Shown piece by piece: positions 7,770 through 18,700 of a DNA stretch of 46,769 bases. How positions within the stretch are numbered: position 1 is the first letter of the stretch; the number at the start of each line of letters is the position of its first letter. A model generated the notes under the pieces. It was not told the DNA's origin. It did not search any database and saw only the letters and a program-made list of their open reading frames with translations. This DNA is from an uncultured Verrucomicrobiota bacterium (lineage in GTDB: Bacteria; Verrucomicrobiota; Verrucomicrobiia; Limisphaerales; UBA9464). The stretch is from contig CAIJLV010000227.1 of NCBI GenBank assembly GCA_903821635.1, forward strand, positions 1 through 46,769. The letters are read 5' to 3'. The translations under genes and the position numbers were made by a program.

Positions 7770-9128
7770 TCACCCCCGGAACCCGCCCATGCCGGGCATC
7801 ATCGGCATCTTGCCGCCGAACTTGCCGAGCATCTTCTGCATCTTGCCGAGCTTCCGCATCATCTGCTGCATGTCGTCGAAGCGCTTGAGCAGGTTGTTCA
7901 CGTCGCTCACCTGCACGCCGCTGCCTTTGGCGATGCGTTGGCGGCGACGGGCGTTGAGGATGTTGGGGGTCTGGCGCTCCTTCGGCGTCATGCCGCGGAG
8001 AATGGCTTCCATGCGGCGGAATTCCCGTTCGCTCTTCGAAAGGTCGGCGCCCTTGAGCATGTCGGCCCCGCCAGGGAGCAGGCCGACGAGATTCTCCAGC
8101 GGGCCCATCTTCTTCATCTCGCCGAGCTGGGTCATGAAATCCTCCAAGGTGAACTGTCCGCGGCGCATCTTCTCTTCCAGCGCCATCGCCTTGTCCTGAT
8201 CGATGGCCGCGGCCGCCTTTTCGACGAGCGACACGACGTCGCCCATGCCGAGGATGCGCTGGGTCATGCGCTCCGGGTGGAACGGTTCGAAGTCTTCCGG
8301 TTTTTCGCCGACGCCCATGAACTTGATGGGCTTGCCCACGACGCTCTTAAAGCTGAGCGCCGCGCCACCGCGGGCGTCGCCGTCGAGTTTGGTCAGGATC
8401 GCGCCCGTGACGCCGAGGGCCTGGTTGAAGTGGCTGGCGACGTTCACGGCCTCCTGGCCGGTGGCGGCGTCGAGCACGAGCAGGATTTCGCTCGGTTTGA
8501 TCTGGTCGCGCAGGCGGACCAATTCCTGCACCAGCGGCTCGTCAATCTGGAGGCGGCCCGCCGTGTCGAAGATCAACACGTTGCGCGCGTTGCGCTCGGC
8601 AAAGTCAAAGGCTTCGCGGGCAATCTGAAGCACGTCGGTCTCGCCTGGCTTCAGGAAGACCGGGATTTCGAGCTGCCGACCGAGCGTGGCGAGCTGCTCC
8701 ATGGCCGCCGGCCGGTAGACATCGGCGGCGACTAGCAGCACTTGGCGGCCCTGCTTCGTGAGCCAGCGCGCGAGCTTGGCGGAGCTGGTCGTCTTGCCCG
8801 AACCGTGCAGACCGCACATCAGGATGCACTGCGGGCTACCGCTCAACTGCAAGCCGGCGTTGGTCGAACCCAGCAACTCCACGAGTTCGTCGTGGATGAT
8901 CTTGATCATCTGCTGGCCGGGCTGAACCGACTGGATGACCTCGGAACCGATGGCTTTTTGCCGGACCGTTTCGACAAAATTCTTCGCCACTTGAAAATTT
9001 ACGTCCGCGTCGAGCAACGCCATGCGCACGTCGCGCAGGGCGTCGCTGACGTTGGACTCAGAAATCTTGCCTTGGCCCCGCAGATTGCGGAACACGTTCT
9101 GCAGCTTACCGCTGAGGGAGTCGAACAT
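7770..9128 (-). CDS. ffh: Signal recognition particle protein Ffh
   Basis: A 452-residue SRP54-type GTPase. It has the amino-terminal four-helix N domain (1-90), the GTPase G domain with P-loop GLHGSGKTT (106-114), DVYRPAA (137-143), DTAGR (188-192) and TKLDGDARGG (246-255), and a methionine-rich M domain from about 330 to the end (QQMMRKLGKMQKML, MPMMPGMGG). With 4.5S RNA it binds signal sequences emerging from the ribosome and hands them to FtsY at the membrane. The length and motifs are those of bacterial Ffh. The start is an ATG. The SRP RNA and ftsY are not visible in the window. It is the first of a minus-strand run reaching down to 1017. Confidence 0.98.
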   Translation of the reverse strand: MFDSLSGKLQNVFRNLRGQGKISESNVSDALRDVRMALLDADVNFQVAKNFVETVRQKAIGSEVIQSVQPGQQMIKIIHDELVELLGSTNAGLQLSGSPQCILMCGLHGSGKTTSSAKLARWLTKQGRQVLLVAADVYRPAAMEQLATLGRQLEIPVFLKPGETDVLQIAREAFDFAERNARNVLIFDTAGRLQIDEPLVQELVRLRDQIKPSEILLVLDAATGQEAVNVASHFNQALGVTGAILTKLDGDARGGAALSFKSVVGKPIKFMGVGEKPEDFEPFHPERMTQRILGMGDVVSLVEKAAAAIDQDKAMALEEKMRRGQFTLEDFMTQLGEMKKMGPLENLVGLLPGGADMLKGADLSKSEREFRRMEAILRGMTPKERQTPNILNARRRQRIAKGSGVQVSDVNNLLKRFDDMQQMMRKLGKMQKMLGKFGGKMPMMPGMGGFRG

Positions 9129-9299
9129 GGCGCCGAGGCTACGGGAGGGAGGCCCGGGCGCAAAGGGGAAGAAATGGGGCGGCGCAGCTCAGCCGGCGGT
9201 GACGCGGACTTCGCCGAGGGAGCGAAATGGCCACGGCAAAAGATCCGCGGATAAACAAACGGTTTGCCCGCTGCGCCAGCGGACCGAAACTCCTGCCCG

Positions 9300-11600
9300 A
9301 TGGCCGAGGTTCCAATCAGTTTCAAACCCCGCGGCGCTGCCCAGGCCGTGGTGCCCGTGGCGGCGCCGGTCATCGTCCTGCCGGTCGAAGGCATGGACTG
9401 CGGCGGCTGCGTCCAAAGTGTGCAGCGGGCCCTGATGGCGGTGCCGGGGGTAAATGCCGCCATCGTGTCGCTGGAACGGCGCCAAGCGTCCGTGCGGCTG
9501 GAACCCGCCCAACCGGCTTCGCGAGACCAGTTGGTCGCCGCCGTCGTCGCCGCCGGTTACCGCGTGCCGGAAGCGGCCGCGACGCCTGCCGGCGCCGCGG
9601 CGGCGTCCCCGAATCCGTGGCGTCGAGCCCTGCTGCTCGGCGGCCCCGTGACGCTCGTCCTGATGGTGGCGGAGTGGGGCTTGGGCTGGGGCATGAACCG
9701 AGCCTATCAGTGGCTGGCCTTGGCCCTCACCCTGCCCGTGCAGATTTGGGTCGGCGGCAAATTCTACGTGGGCGCCTGGCGGCAATTACGCGTGGGCCGG
9801 TCCAACATGGACACCCTGGTTGCGCTCGGCTCGACGGCGGCGTTTGGGTTCAGCGTCTGGGCTCTGCTGAACGCGTCCTTCGGCACCGCTGGCGATTGGG
9901 TTGGGCATCTCTACTTCATGGAGGCCGCGGGCATCCTCACCCTGATTAGCCTCGGGCACTGGCTCGAAGCCCGGATGAGCGTCAAAGCCGGCGAGTCGCT
10001 GAAAGCCCTGCTCAACCTCGCGCCGGCAACGGCTCGCCGCCTCATACCGCTGACCCGCCGCGAAGAGGAAGTCCCCGTCTCCACCCTGCGCGCCGGCGAG
10101 CTCATCGCGCTCCGTCCCGGTGACCGCGTGCCAGTGGATTCAACCGTGCTCGAGGGCACTTCGGCTGTGGATGAAGCGATGCTCACCGGGGAACCGATGC
10201 CGGTGGACAAGGCGCCCGGCGCGAAATTGTTGACCGGCACCGTGAATCAATCCGGCAGCCTCGTGGCCCGCGTGACCGCCACCGGCGAAGCCACGGCGCT
10301 GGCGCAAATCATTGCCGCCGTGGAACGCGCGCAATCGAGCCGGGCCCAAATCCAGCGACTCGCCGACCGAGTGAGCGCCGTCTTTGTGCCGATCGTGGTG
10401 GTGATCGCCGGGGCGGCGGCCAGCGCGTGGGGGTTGGCCTACGAAGCAACTTCGGCCCTCCACCTGAGCTTGGGGCGCTGGTTATGGGCCGGGCAGGTGC
10501 CCGATTCGCCGCTGGCGGCGGCCTTTTACATGTTCGCCGCCGTGCTCATCGTGGCGTGTCCGTGTGCGCTCGGTTTGGCGACCCCGACCGCCCTGATGGC
10601 CGGCGTCAACGCCGCGGCCCGGCGCGGCATTTTAATCCGCGACGCGCTGGCGCTGGAAAAATCCGGCGGCCTCAACGCCGTCGTCTTCGACAAAACCGGC
10701 ACCCTCACCGAGGGCCGGCCGCGCGTCGTCGCCAGCGAAGATTATCGCCCGGCAAATGACCGCGTGGTGCCGCTGGCCGAACTGGCCGCTTCGCTGGCCT
10801 GGCGTTCAAACCACCCGCTCAGCCGCACGCTGGCCCAACTCGCCCCGGGCGACCTGCCGGTCGAAGGGTGGCAGGAACGCCGCGGGGCAGGGGTCGAGGC
10901 GCGCTGGTGGGGCAAGTCGTTGCGCGTCGGTTCGGTCGCGTGGTTCCGCGACGAGGGCGTGGACTTGACCCGCGTCCAGCCGTTCCTCGACGCGTGGCAG
11001 GCGCAGGGCGCGACCATCGCCTTGCTGGTCGCCGATGGCGCTGTCGGCGGCGCCTTTGCCCTGCGCGATGAACTGAAACCCCACGCGGCGGCAGTCGTGC
11101 AACAACTCCGGGCCACTGGCCACGAGATCTTCTTGCTGACGGGCGACAATCGCCACACGGGCGCCGTGATGGCCGGCCTGGCGGGTATCGCGCTGGAGAA
11201 TGTCTTCGCGGAAGTTCACCCGGAACAGAAGGCCGCCAAGTTGCAGCAACTCCAAGCGCGCGGCTTGCGGGTAGCCTTTGTCGGTGACGGCCTCAACGAC
11301 GGTCCCGCGCTGGCCCAAGCGGATCTCGGCATCGCTGTGACGCTCGCCACCGATGTAGCGAAGGAAGCCGCTGACCTCGTCTTGATGAAGTCAGATTTGG
11401 CTGCCATTCCCGAGGCCCTCGAACTCGCCCAAGCCACCCTCCGCGTGATCCGCCAAAACCTCTTCTGGGCCTTCTTCTACAATGCGGCCTTTGTGCCGCT
11501 CGCCGCGCTGGGTTTCCTCAGCCCCATGCTGGCCGCCGTCGCCATGGGAGCCAGTGATCTGATCGTGATCGGCAACGCGCTGCGACTGCGGCGGAGGTAG
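9300..11600 (+). CDS. Copper-type P-type ATPase with HMA domain
   Basis: A 766-residue P1B-type metal pump. An amino-terminal HMA metal-binding domain carries GMDCGGC (C34 and C37). Membrane helices include the CPC motif (C420-P-C422). The phosphorylated aspartate is D464 (DKTGTLTEG), the nucleotide-binding His-Pro is H505-P506, and TGDN and GDGLNDGPALAQADLGIA complete the catalytic core. CPC with YN (727-728) in the next-to-last helix fits monovalent copper or silver export. In the last helix the usual MxxSS copper signature reads MGASD (749-753), with aspartate in place of the second serine. The ATG at 9300 was chosen over an upstream TTG at 9264. Metal specificity beyond the copper-like motif set is inference. 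It begins the plus-strand block up to 20.2 kb. Confidence 0.93.
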   Translation: MAEVPISFKPRGAAQAVVPVAAPVIVLPVEGMDCGGCVQSVQRALMAVPGVNAAIVSLERRQASVRLEPAQPASRDQLVAAVVAAGYRVPEAAATPAGAAAASPNPWRRALLLGGPVTLVLMVAEWGLGWGMNRAYQWLALALTLPVQIWVGGKFYVGAWRQLRVGRSNMDTLVALGSTAAFGFSVWALLNASFGTAGDWVGHLYFMEAAGILTLISLGHWLEARMSVKAGESLKALLNLAPATARRLIPLTRREEEVPVSTLRAGELIALRPGDRVPVDSTVLEGTSAVDEAMLTGEPMPVDKAPGAKLLTGTVNQSGSLVARVTATGEATALAQIIAAVERAQSSRAQIQRLADRVSAVFVPIVVVIAGAAASAWGLAYEATSALHLSLGRWLWAGQVPDSPLAAAFYMFAAVLIVACPCALGLATPTALMAGVNAAARRGILIRDALALEKSGGLNAVVFDKTGTLTEGRPRVVASEDYRPANDRVVPLAELAASLAWRSNHPLSRTLAQLAPGDLPVEGWQERRGAGVEARWWGKSLRVGSVAWFRDEGVDLTRVQPFLDAWQAQGATIALLVADGAVGGAFALRDELKPHAAAVVQQLRATGHEIFLLTGDNRHTGAVMAGLAGIALENVFAEVHPEQKAAKLQQLQARGLRVAFVGDGLNDGPALAQADLGIAVTLATDVAKEAADLVLMKSDLAAIPEALELAQATLRVIRQNLFWAFFYNAAFVPLAALGFLSPMLAAVAMGASDLIVIGNALRLRRR

Positions 11601-11655
11601 CGGCCGCAGTCTGAAGATCGAACGTGGCCGGGCCGTTGGACTCGGAGTAGTCTTC

Positions 11656-13005
11656 ATGCGTATGCCCTTCCTAAACCTCGTTCGTCACTTCGCGCTGTGC
11701 GCGCTGCTTTGCATCGCGACCGCCGCGGAACGGCCGACGGCGCGGCCGGCGGCGGTGCCTAATTCCTGGCCGCAATGGCGCGGGCCGCTCGCCAATGGCG
11801 TCTCGCCCGAGGCCAACCCGCCGGCGGAATGGAGCGAGGCGAAGAACGTCCGCTGGAAGATTGCGCTGCCCGGCAAGGGGCATTCCTCACCCATTGTTTT
11901 CGGGGACCGGATCGTGGTGATGACGGCGGAGCCCTTCGGCGAGGCGCAGAAACCGGTTTTCGACAGCGCGCCCGGCGTGCACGACAGCGTGCCGGTGACG
12001 CATCGCTATCAATACTCGGTGCTGGCCATCAGCCGGTCCGGCGGGCGCGTGCTCTGGAAGACGGTCGTGCGCGAAGACTGGCCGCACGAGGGCGGGCACA
12101 CGACCGGCAGCCCGGCATCCGGTTCGCCGGTGACCGATGGGCAGTTCATCTACGCCAACTTCGGTTCGCGCGGGCTCCACTGCCTCGACACGAACGGCGT
12201 GATCCGTTGGCAGAAGGATCTCGGCCGGATGCAAACACTGCACGCCCACGGCGAAGGCAGTTCACCGGTGCTGCATGGCGACACCCTGTTCGTTAATTGG
12301 GACCATGAGGGCGAGTCGTTCCTCTACGCCTTCAACCAACGAACCGGGGCACAGCGCTGGAAGGTCGCCCGTGACGAGAAGACCTCGTGGTCCACGCCCT
12401 TGATCGTGGAACAGGACGGAAAAATTCAGGTCATCGTGAGCGCCACCAAGCGGGTGCGCGGCTATGATGTCGCGACCGGCGCGCTGCTGTGGGAATGCGC
12501 CGGCCTCACCGACAACGTGGTCGCCTCGCCGGTGAACTACGGAGGCCTCCTGATCGCCGGCAACAGCTACTACACCCAGGCGATGGTGGCCCTCCGCCTC
12601 GCCGGGGCCAAGGGCGACCTGACGGGCACGACCAACGTGGTTTGGAGCCTGAAGCGACTCACGCCCTACGTCTCGTCGCCGTTGCTTTACGACGACACGC
12701 TCTACCACCTCCGCCACAACCAGAACGTGCTGGTCCGGCTGGACCCGGCCACGGGCAAATTGCGTGGTGAACCGCTCCGGCTCGAAGGCATCCGCGACTT
12801 CATCTTCGCGTCGCCGGTCGGAGCGGCCGGGCGCATCTATGTGACGGGCCGAGACGGCACGACGGTGGTGCTCCGCCACGATCGCGACAACGCGACGCTC
12901 GCCGTCAACCATCTGGACGACAGCTTCAGCGCCTCCGCCGCCCTGGCGGACCGCGAACTCTACCTGCGCGGGGAGCGGTTCCTCTACTGCCTCGCCGAGA
13001 AATGA
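11656..13005 (+). CDS. Secreted PQQ-like beta-propeller protein
   Basis: A 449-residue protein with a signal peptide (HFALCALLCIATAA) followed by the phrase WPQWRGPLANGVS, the hallmark opening of the outer-membrane-assembly/quinoprotein-like propeller proteins abundant in Planctomycetes and Verrucomicrobia. Repeated blades follow (GRVLWKTVVRE, GVIRWQKDLG, GAQRWKVARD, GALLWECAG). These proteins resemble PQQ dehydrogenases in fold, but I see no clear set of PQQ or calcium ligands, so enzymatic activity is not shown. It lies 55 bases after the copper ATPase and 83 bases before a second propeller of the same type, probably an old duplication. Confidence 0.88.
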   Translation: MRMPFLNLVRHFALCALLCIATAAERPTARPAAVPNSWPQWRGPLANGVSPEANPPAEWSEAKNVRWKIALPGKGHSSPIVFGDRIVVMTAEPFGEAQKPVFDSAPGVHDSVPVTHRYQYSVLAISRSGGRVLWKTVVREDWPHEGGHTTGSPASGSPVTDGQFIYANFGSRGLHCLDTNGVIRWQKDLGRMQTLHAHGEGSSPVLHGDTLFVNWDHEGESFLYAFNQRTGAQRWKVARDEKTSWSTPLIVEQDGKIQVIVSATKRVRGYDVATGALLWECAGLTDNVVASPVNYGGLLIAGNSYYTQAMVALRLAGAKGDLTGTTNVVWSLKRLTPYVSSPLLYDDTLYHLRHNQNVLVRLDPATGKLRGEPLRLEGIRDFIFASPVGAAGRIYVTGRDGTTVVLRHDRDNATLAVNHLDDSFSASAALADRELYLRGERFLYCLAEK

Positions 13006-13088
13006 ACGCCTGAGCGCGTGGGTTGTTTCCACGCGTGATCCCAAATTGCTTGTCGGACCAACCGGGCTTCGGTTCCTTGAGCGCCGCC

Positions 13089-14297
13089 ATGTTACGTTTC
13101 CCATCCATCCTGAGTCTGCTGGTCGGCGTCTCCGTGCTTGCTCGGGCCGCTGACTGGCCCCAATGGCGTGGGCCGCAGCGCAACGGCATTTCCACCGAAA
13201 CGGGCTGGGGTGACACCTGGCCCGGCGACGGTCCGCCCGTCGCCTGGAAGGCCAAAGTCGGGCTGGGATATTCCTCCTTCGTGGTTGCCCAAGGCCGCGC
13301 CTACACGCTGGGCCACGCCGACGGCGCGGACACCGTGTTCTGCTTCGACGCCGATTCCGGCAAGTCGCTCTGGAAGCACTCCTACCCGGCGGAACTCGGC
13401 GACAAATACTTCGATGGCGGCACCACGGGAACGCCGACCGTGGACGGCGACCGCGTCTATTCCCTCAGCCGCTGGGGCGACCTCTTCTGCCTCGAAGCGA
13501 CGACCGGCAAAGTGGTCTGGTCGAAGAACGTGCAGCAGGAAACCGGTGCCCGAGTCCCGGAATGGGGCTTCGGCGGCGCGCCGCTCGTGTCGGGAAAATT
13601 GCTCATCTTGAACGTCGGTGAGGCCGGCCTGGCGGTGGACAAGGCGACGGGGAACCTCGCTTGGAAATCGGCCCCGAAAGCCGCGGGTTATTCCACACCC
13701 CTGCCCGTGACCCACCACGGCGAGGAGCTCGTGCTACTGGCCTCGGGCCAGGCCTACGTCGCGGTGAACCCGGCCACGGGTAAGGAGGCCTGGCGCACGA
13801 AGTGGGTGACCCAATACGACGTCAACGCGACCGATCCCGTCGTCGACGACGAGAGGATCTTCCTCTCCACTGGTTACGGCAAGGGCGGCGCCCTGTTCAA
13901 GTGGGCGGCCGGCGCCCCGGAACAGCTCACCAAGGTCAAGGCCCTGCGCACACAGATGAACACCGCGGTGCTGGTCGGTGGCCACCTCTACGGCGTGGAC
14001 GGTGACACAACCGAGAAGGCGTCGCTCAAGTGCTTGGAGTTCGCGACGGGCGCCGAGAAGTGGGTCCAGCCCGGCTTCGGTTCCGGCGCCCTCATCGCAG
14101 CTGACGGCAAGCTCATTGCCCTGAGCGGTTCGGGCGAACTCCTGATCGCTCCGGCCGCCGCCACCGGCTTGGTCCCCACCACCCGCGCCCAGGTGCTCGG
14201 CGGCAAGTGCTGGACCGCACCCGTGCTCGCGAACGGCCGCCTGCTCTGCCGCAATTCCAAGGGCGACGTGGTGTGCCTTGATTTGCGGAAGAAGTGA
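13089..14297 (+). CDS. Second secreted PQQ-like beta-propeller protein
   Basis: A 402-residue protein. ATG 13089 gives a clean signal peptide (MLRFPSILSLLVGVSVLARA) directly before DWPQWRGPQRNGIS; longer frames from 13023 add a non-signal extension. Propeller blades repeat motifs such as GKSLWKHSYP, GKVVWSKNV, GNLAWKSAP, GKEAWRTKW and AEKWVQPGF. It shares the WPQWRGP opening with the neighbour at 11656. Function in the envelope is probably as a binding or redox scaffold; no cofactor ligands can be identified with confidence. It is followed within 90 bases by the Gfo/Idh/MocA gene. Confidence 0.88.
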   Translation: MLRFPSILSLLVGVSVLARAADWPQWRGPQRNGISTETGWGDTWPGDGPPVAWKAKVGLGYSSFVVAQGRAYTLGHADGADTVFCFDADSGKSLWKHSYPAELGDKYFDGGTTGTPTVDGDRVYSLSRWGDLFCLEATTGKVVWSKNVQQETGARVPEWGFGGAPLVSGKLLILNVGEAGLAVDKATGNLAWKSAPKAAGYSTPLPVTHHGEELVLLASGQAYVAVNPATGKEAWRTKWVTQYDVNATDPVVDDERIFLSTGYGKGGALFKWAAGAPEQLTKVKALRTQMNTAVLVGGHLYGVDGDTTEKASLKCLEFATGAEKWVQPGFGSGALIAADGKLIALSGSGELLIAPAAATGLVPTTRAQVLGGKCWTAPVLANGRLLCRNSKGDVVCLDLRKK

Positions 14298-14383
14298 GAC
14301 TTCGCGGAAGTGCCGGTTGCACGAAGCCGTCGGATCGAAATGCTTACCGACGGCGTCCGGTTCGTCGGGTGCCGTCGCCAGTC

Positions 14384-15718
14384 ATGATTCCCGAATCTCC
14401 TTTTACTCGCCGTCGCTTCCTCCGAACCGGTGCCGCCGCCGCCTCGGCCTTCGCCGCCGCGCCCTTCGTGCTGACGGCCGAGCCGGGACGGAAGTATCGC
14501 ACCGCGCTCATCGGTTCCGGTTGGTGGGGCCGCAACATCCTCAAGGAAGCCATCGCGAGCGGACGGGTGAAGGTCGTCGCGCTCTGCGACGTTTACGCCA
14601 ACGCCCGCGAGACCACCGCCGAACAAGTCACCGACCTCAATGGCGACCAGCCCAAAACTTACAACGACTTCCGCGAACTGCTGGCCAAGGAGAAGCCCGA
14701 GATCGTCATTATCGCGACGCCCGACCACTGGCACGCGCTCCAGACCATTGCCGCCGTAAAGGCGGGCGCGCATGTGTTCGTGGAGAAACCCACCGGCCAC
14801 ACCGTCAACGAAAGCCGGGCCATGCTCCGCGCCGCGCGCGACAGCGGCCGCATCGTTCAGGTCGGACTCCATCGGCGGATCGGGCCTCACCACGTCAGCG
14901 GCATGAATTTTCTCAAATCCGGCGCGGTGGGCGACGTGGGCATGGTGCGGCTGTTCGCCCACGGCGGCGGCGGCCGGGAAAAGCCCAGCGCCAACACCGA
15001 ACCGCCCGAGGGCATGGATTGGGACCTGTGGTGCGGGCCCGCGCCGCTGCGGCCGTTCAACTCCCGCATTCATCCCGGCGGGTGGCGCAACTTCCTCGAC
15101 TACGGCAACGGCCAGCTCGGCGACTGGGGCGTTCACTGGCTCGACCAGGTGCTTTGGTGGAGCGGCGAGAAGTATCCCAAACGCGTCTTCTCCACCGCCG
15201 GTCGGCCCATCAGCGGTCCCGCGGTGCTCAACGCCAAAGAGCAGACCACCGACGCGCCCGATCATCAGGTGGCCACGTATGAGTTCGAGCAGTTCACCTG
15301 TGTGTGGGAACACCGGCGCTTCGCGGAGAACAACGCCGAGAAACACCGCATCGGCGCCTACTTCTACGGCACCAAGGGCACGCTGCACATCGGCTGGCAG
15401 GACGGCTGGACGTTCTATCCGACCGACGACAACGCGAAGATCCTGCACGAAGATTCCCAGCTCCAGCAGCCCGACGGCCACAACCTGAAGCTGCTCTGGG
15501 CCGACTTCCTGACCGCCATCGACGGCGGCGCCAAGGGCGTCGCGAACATCGAGATCGCGCACCGCTCGTCCGTGCTGCCGCTGCTCGGCATGATCTCCTG
15601 GCGCACCGGCCGGAGCATCCAATGGGACGGCGCCACCGAACAAATCGTCGGCGATCCCGAGGCGAACAAGCTGCTCAGCCGGCCGTATCGCGGGGAGTGG
15701 GTGTATCCGGCGGTGTGA
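14384..15718 (+). CDS. Tat-exported Gfo/Idh/MocA family oxidoreductase
   Basis: A 444-residue protein starting at ATG 14384, which places a twin-arginine signal (RRRFLR, residues 9-14) at the amino terminus; the upstream part of the frame has no such logic. The Rossmann fold follows with GSGWWGR (44-50), ATPDHWH (111-117) and the catalytic EKP (134-136). The carboxyl domain has GDWGVHWLDQ, typical of the secreted glycosyl-hydrolase-family-109-like branch. Such enzymes carry a tightly bound NAD(H) across the membrane and oxidise or reduce sugars, often producing 3-keto-glycosides for DUF1080 hydrolases. The sugar substrate cannot be read from the sequence. It is followed after 38 bases by the large cytochrome. 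Confidence 0.92.
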   Translation: MIPESPFTRRRFLRTGAAAASAFAAAPFVLTAEPGRKYRTALIGSGWWGRNILKEAIASGRVKVVALCDVYANARETTAEQVTDLNGDQPKTYNDFRELLAKEKPEIVIIATPDHWHALQTIAAVKAGAHVFVEKPTGHTVNESRAMLRAARDSGRIVQVGLHRRIGPHHVSGMNFLKSGAVGDVGMVRLFAHGGGGREKPSANTEPPEGMDWDLWCGPAPLRPFNSRIHPGGWRNFLDYGNGQLGDWGVHWLDQVLWWSGEKYPKRVFSTAGRPISGPAVLNAKEQTTDAPDHQVATYEFEQFTCVWEHRRFAENNAEKHRIGAYFYGTKGTLHIGWQDGWTFYPTDDNAKILHEDSQLQQPDGHNLKLLWADFLTAIDGGAKGVANIEIAHRSSVLPLLGMISWRTGRSIQWDGATEQIVGDPEANKLLSRPYRGEWVYPAV

Positions 15719-15756
15719 ACAACAATCAGCCCGGAATCGTCCGGCGAACGAAACCC

Positions 15757-18700
15757 ATGTCATTGCGTGCCACCCTCCTGATCGCGCTCGCGCTCGTCGG
15801 CACCCGTCCCACCAACGCGGCGGGCCCCGAGGCAGTCGGCCGCGACCTTGAACGTCGTTTCGCGGGCACGGTGCGGCCATTCGTCGGCACCTACTGCCTG
15901 GATTGCCACAACCAGGACAAGCCCAAGGGCGACCTCGATCTCAGCCCTTACGTCAGCGCGGAGGGCGTCGCCCGGGACTTTCAGCGGTGGGAACTGGTCT
16001 TGGAGCAGCTGCAGGCCGGAGAGATGCCGCCCAAGAAGGCGAAGCAGCATCCGACCTCGGCCCAGAGCCGGGACGTCGTCGCGTGGGTCCAAGAGCTTCG
16101 GAACCACGAGGCGAAACTGCATGCCGGTGATCCGGGACCGGTGCTGGCCCGGCGGCTGAGCAACGCCGAGTATGACTACTCCATCCGCGACCTGACTGGC
16201 GTGGACCTGCGGCCGACGAAGGAGTTTCCCGTCGATCCCGCCAACCAGGAAGGCTTCGACAACTCCGGCGAGTCGTTGGCCATGTCGCCGGCGCTGCTGA
16301 AGAAGTATCTCGGGGCCGCGCGGGAGGTGAGTCAGCACGCCGTGCTGACCTTGGACGGCATCACCTTCGCCAACCATCCGATGATGGTCCACACCGACCG
16401 CGACAAATACGGAACCCTGCGGATCGTCGATTTCTACCTGCGTCAACCGACGGACTACGCGGACTACTTCGCCGCCGCCTGGCGCTATCGCCATCGTTCG
16501 GCCCTTGGCAAACGACGCGTCCGCCTTGAAGACATTGCGGCCGAATCAAAGGTCAGCCCGAAGTATCTGGCCACCATCTGGGAGGCACTAAACGCGAAGG
16601 AGGACGTCGGGCCGATTGCGAAGCTGCAGCAGCTCTGGCTCCAGTTGCCGGTTCCGAAGCGCGGACAACCTGTCCCGGAAGTCCGGAAGAGCTGTGAAGC
16701 CATGCGGGATTTCGTGGTGAGACTGCGTGAGAAGATCCGGCCGGAGGTGCCCAACCTGTCCGCACCGGAACTGAATCCGAGTGCACAGGCGCTGGTCCTT
16801 TGGAAGAACCGCCAGTGGGCGGCCACTCGGCGGAGCTACGATTCCAAGGCCCTGCAGATCGACGGGTTCGTGACGCCGGCCACGGAGGAAGGGAAGAAGG
16901 CCGCGAGCTACAACCGCGTGAAGGTGAAGACGAAGACGCGCGAGGTGGACGCGGACCTGAACGTGCCTTCTGATCCCGTGCTGCGCGCCAAGCATGAGGC
17001 GGCGTTCGTGCGCTTCGCCGCGGTTTTCCCAGACGCCTTCTACGTGAAGGAACGGGGCCGTTCGTTTGTCGATCCCGAGGAGGAGAAGGCCAACGGCAAC
17101 GTCGGACGCCTGTTGAGCGCGGGGTTGCACAACCAGACCGGCTACTTCCGCGACGACGGGCCGCTGTATGACATGATTCTAGATGACGCGGGCCGGCGCG
17201 AACTCGACCGCTTGTGGGATGAGTTCAACGTGGTCGCGTCGGTGCCGCAGCGGATGCACCAGAGTCTGGTCTATTTCGAGCGGACCGACTCGCGGTTCCT
17301 CAGCGACGCCGAGTTCGATTTCGCCCGCGCAGAGGACAAGGACTGCACGTCCGAAGCAAAGGTGAAGAAGCTCGCAGAACTCTACTTCGCCAAGGCGAAG
17401 CGGATCGGCGCGAGCGAGTTGGCCCTCGCGGCGATCACGGAACATTTCGAGCGCGCGTGGGCTGAGATCAGCCGGATCGAGAAACTGGCGCGCGATTCCG
17501 AACCGAAACACCTCGAAGCCCTGGTCAGTTTCGCGCAGAAGGCCTACCGCCATCCGCTCGCCCCGGCTGAGCGCGACAACCTACTCGCGTTCTACCGCAC
17601 GTTACGGGATCAAGACGGACTGACCCATGACGACGCGATCCGCGACTGCCTCGCGAGCGTGCTGATGTCGCCGCATTTCTGCTACCGCATCGACCTCGTG
17701 GAAGCGGCGGGCAAGGGGCAGGCTGCCCCGGCTGCTTCGGTGTCCCGCCCAGCCAAAGTGAAGACGAAGGTGCCGCGCGGATCGCTGCCCTTGTCCGACC
17801 ACGCCTTGGCCAGTCGCCTGAGCTATTTCCTTTGGTCAAGCGCGCCGGACGAGGCATTGCTGGCCCGCGCCGTTGCGGGCGACCTGCATCACCCCAAGGT
17901 CATTGCCGCCGAGGCCCGACGGATGATGAAGGACGACAAAGTCCGCGGACTTGCGGTCGAGTTCGGTGGCCACTGGCTCGATTTCCGCCGTTTCGAGGAG
18001 CACAACGCCGTGGACCGCACCCGCTTCCCGGCCTTCGACGACCAGTTGCGTCAGGCGATGTTCGAGGAACCGGTGCGGTTCGTCTTGGATGTCGTGCGCG
18101 AGAACCGGCCGGTGCTGGAGTTCCTCTACGCCAGCCACACGTTTGTGAACCCGGTCCTCGCGAAGCACTACGGCCTCGCCATCCCGCCGGTCGCCTCCAA
18201 CCAATGGGTGCGGGTCGAGGATGCCCAGCGGGTCGGGCGCGGCGGGCTGTTGCCCATGTCCGTTTTCCTCACCGCCAATTCACCCGGCCTGCGGACGAGC
18301 CCGGTGAAGCGCGGCAACTGGGTCGCCCGCCGCGTGCTCGGCGAACGCATCCCGCCGCCGCCGGCCACCGTCCCGGAGTTGCCCGCCGACGAAGCCAAGC
18401 TCGGCGAGCTGACCTTGCGCGAGACCTTGGCGAAACACCGCGCGGATGCGAACTGCGCTTCGTGCCATGAGCGGTTCGATTCGCTCGGCTTGGTCTTCGA
18501 GGGGTTTGGCCCGGTCGGTGAGACACGGACGCTGGATCTGGCCGGGCATCCGGTGGACACGAGCGCGGCCTTTCCCGGCGGCAGCGAGGGCAGCGGCGTC
18601 GATGGCCTGCGCGCCTACATCCATGCGCACCGACAGGCCGACTTCCTCGACAACCTCTGCCGCAAGTTGCTCGCCTACGCCTTGGGCCGGAGCCTGATCC

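Noticed and set aside
15304..15756. Upstream extension of the cytochrome gene to 15304
   Set aside because: It overlaps the oxidoreductase gene; a signal peptide begins at ATG 15757.
13988..15880. Minus-strand 630-codon frame
   Set aside because: It is antisense to the Gfo/Idh/MocA gene, which has complete motifs; its composition is that of a mirrored high-GC gene.
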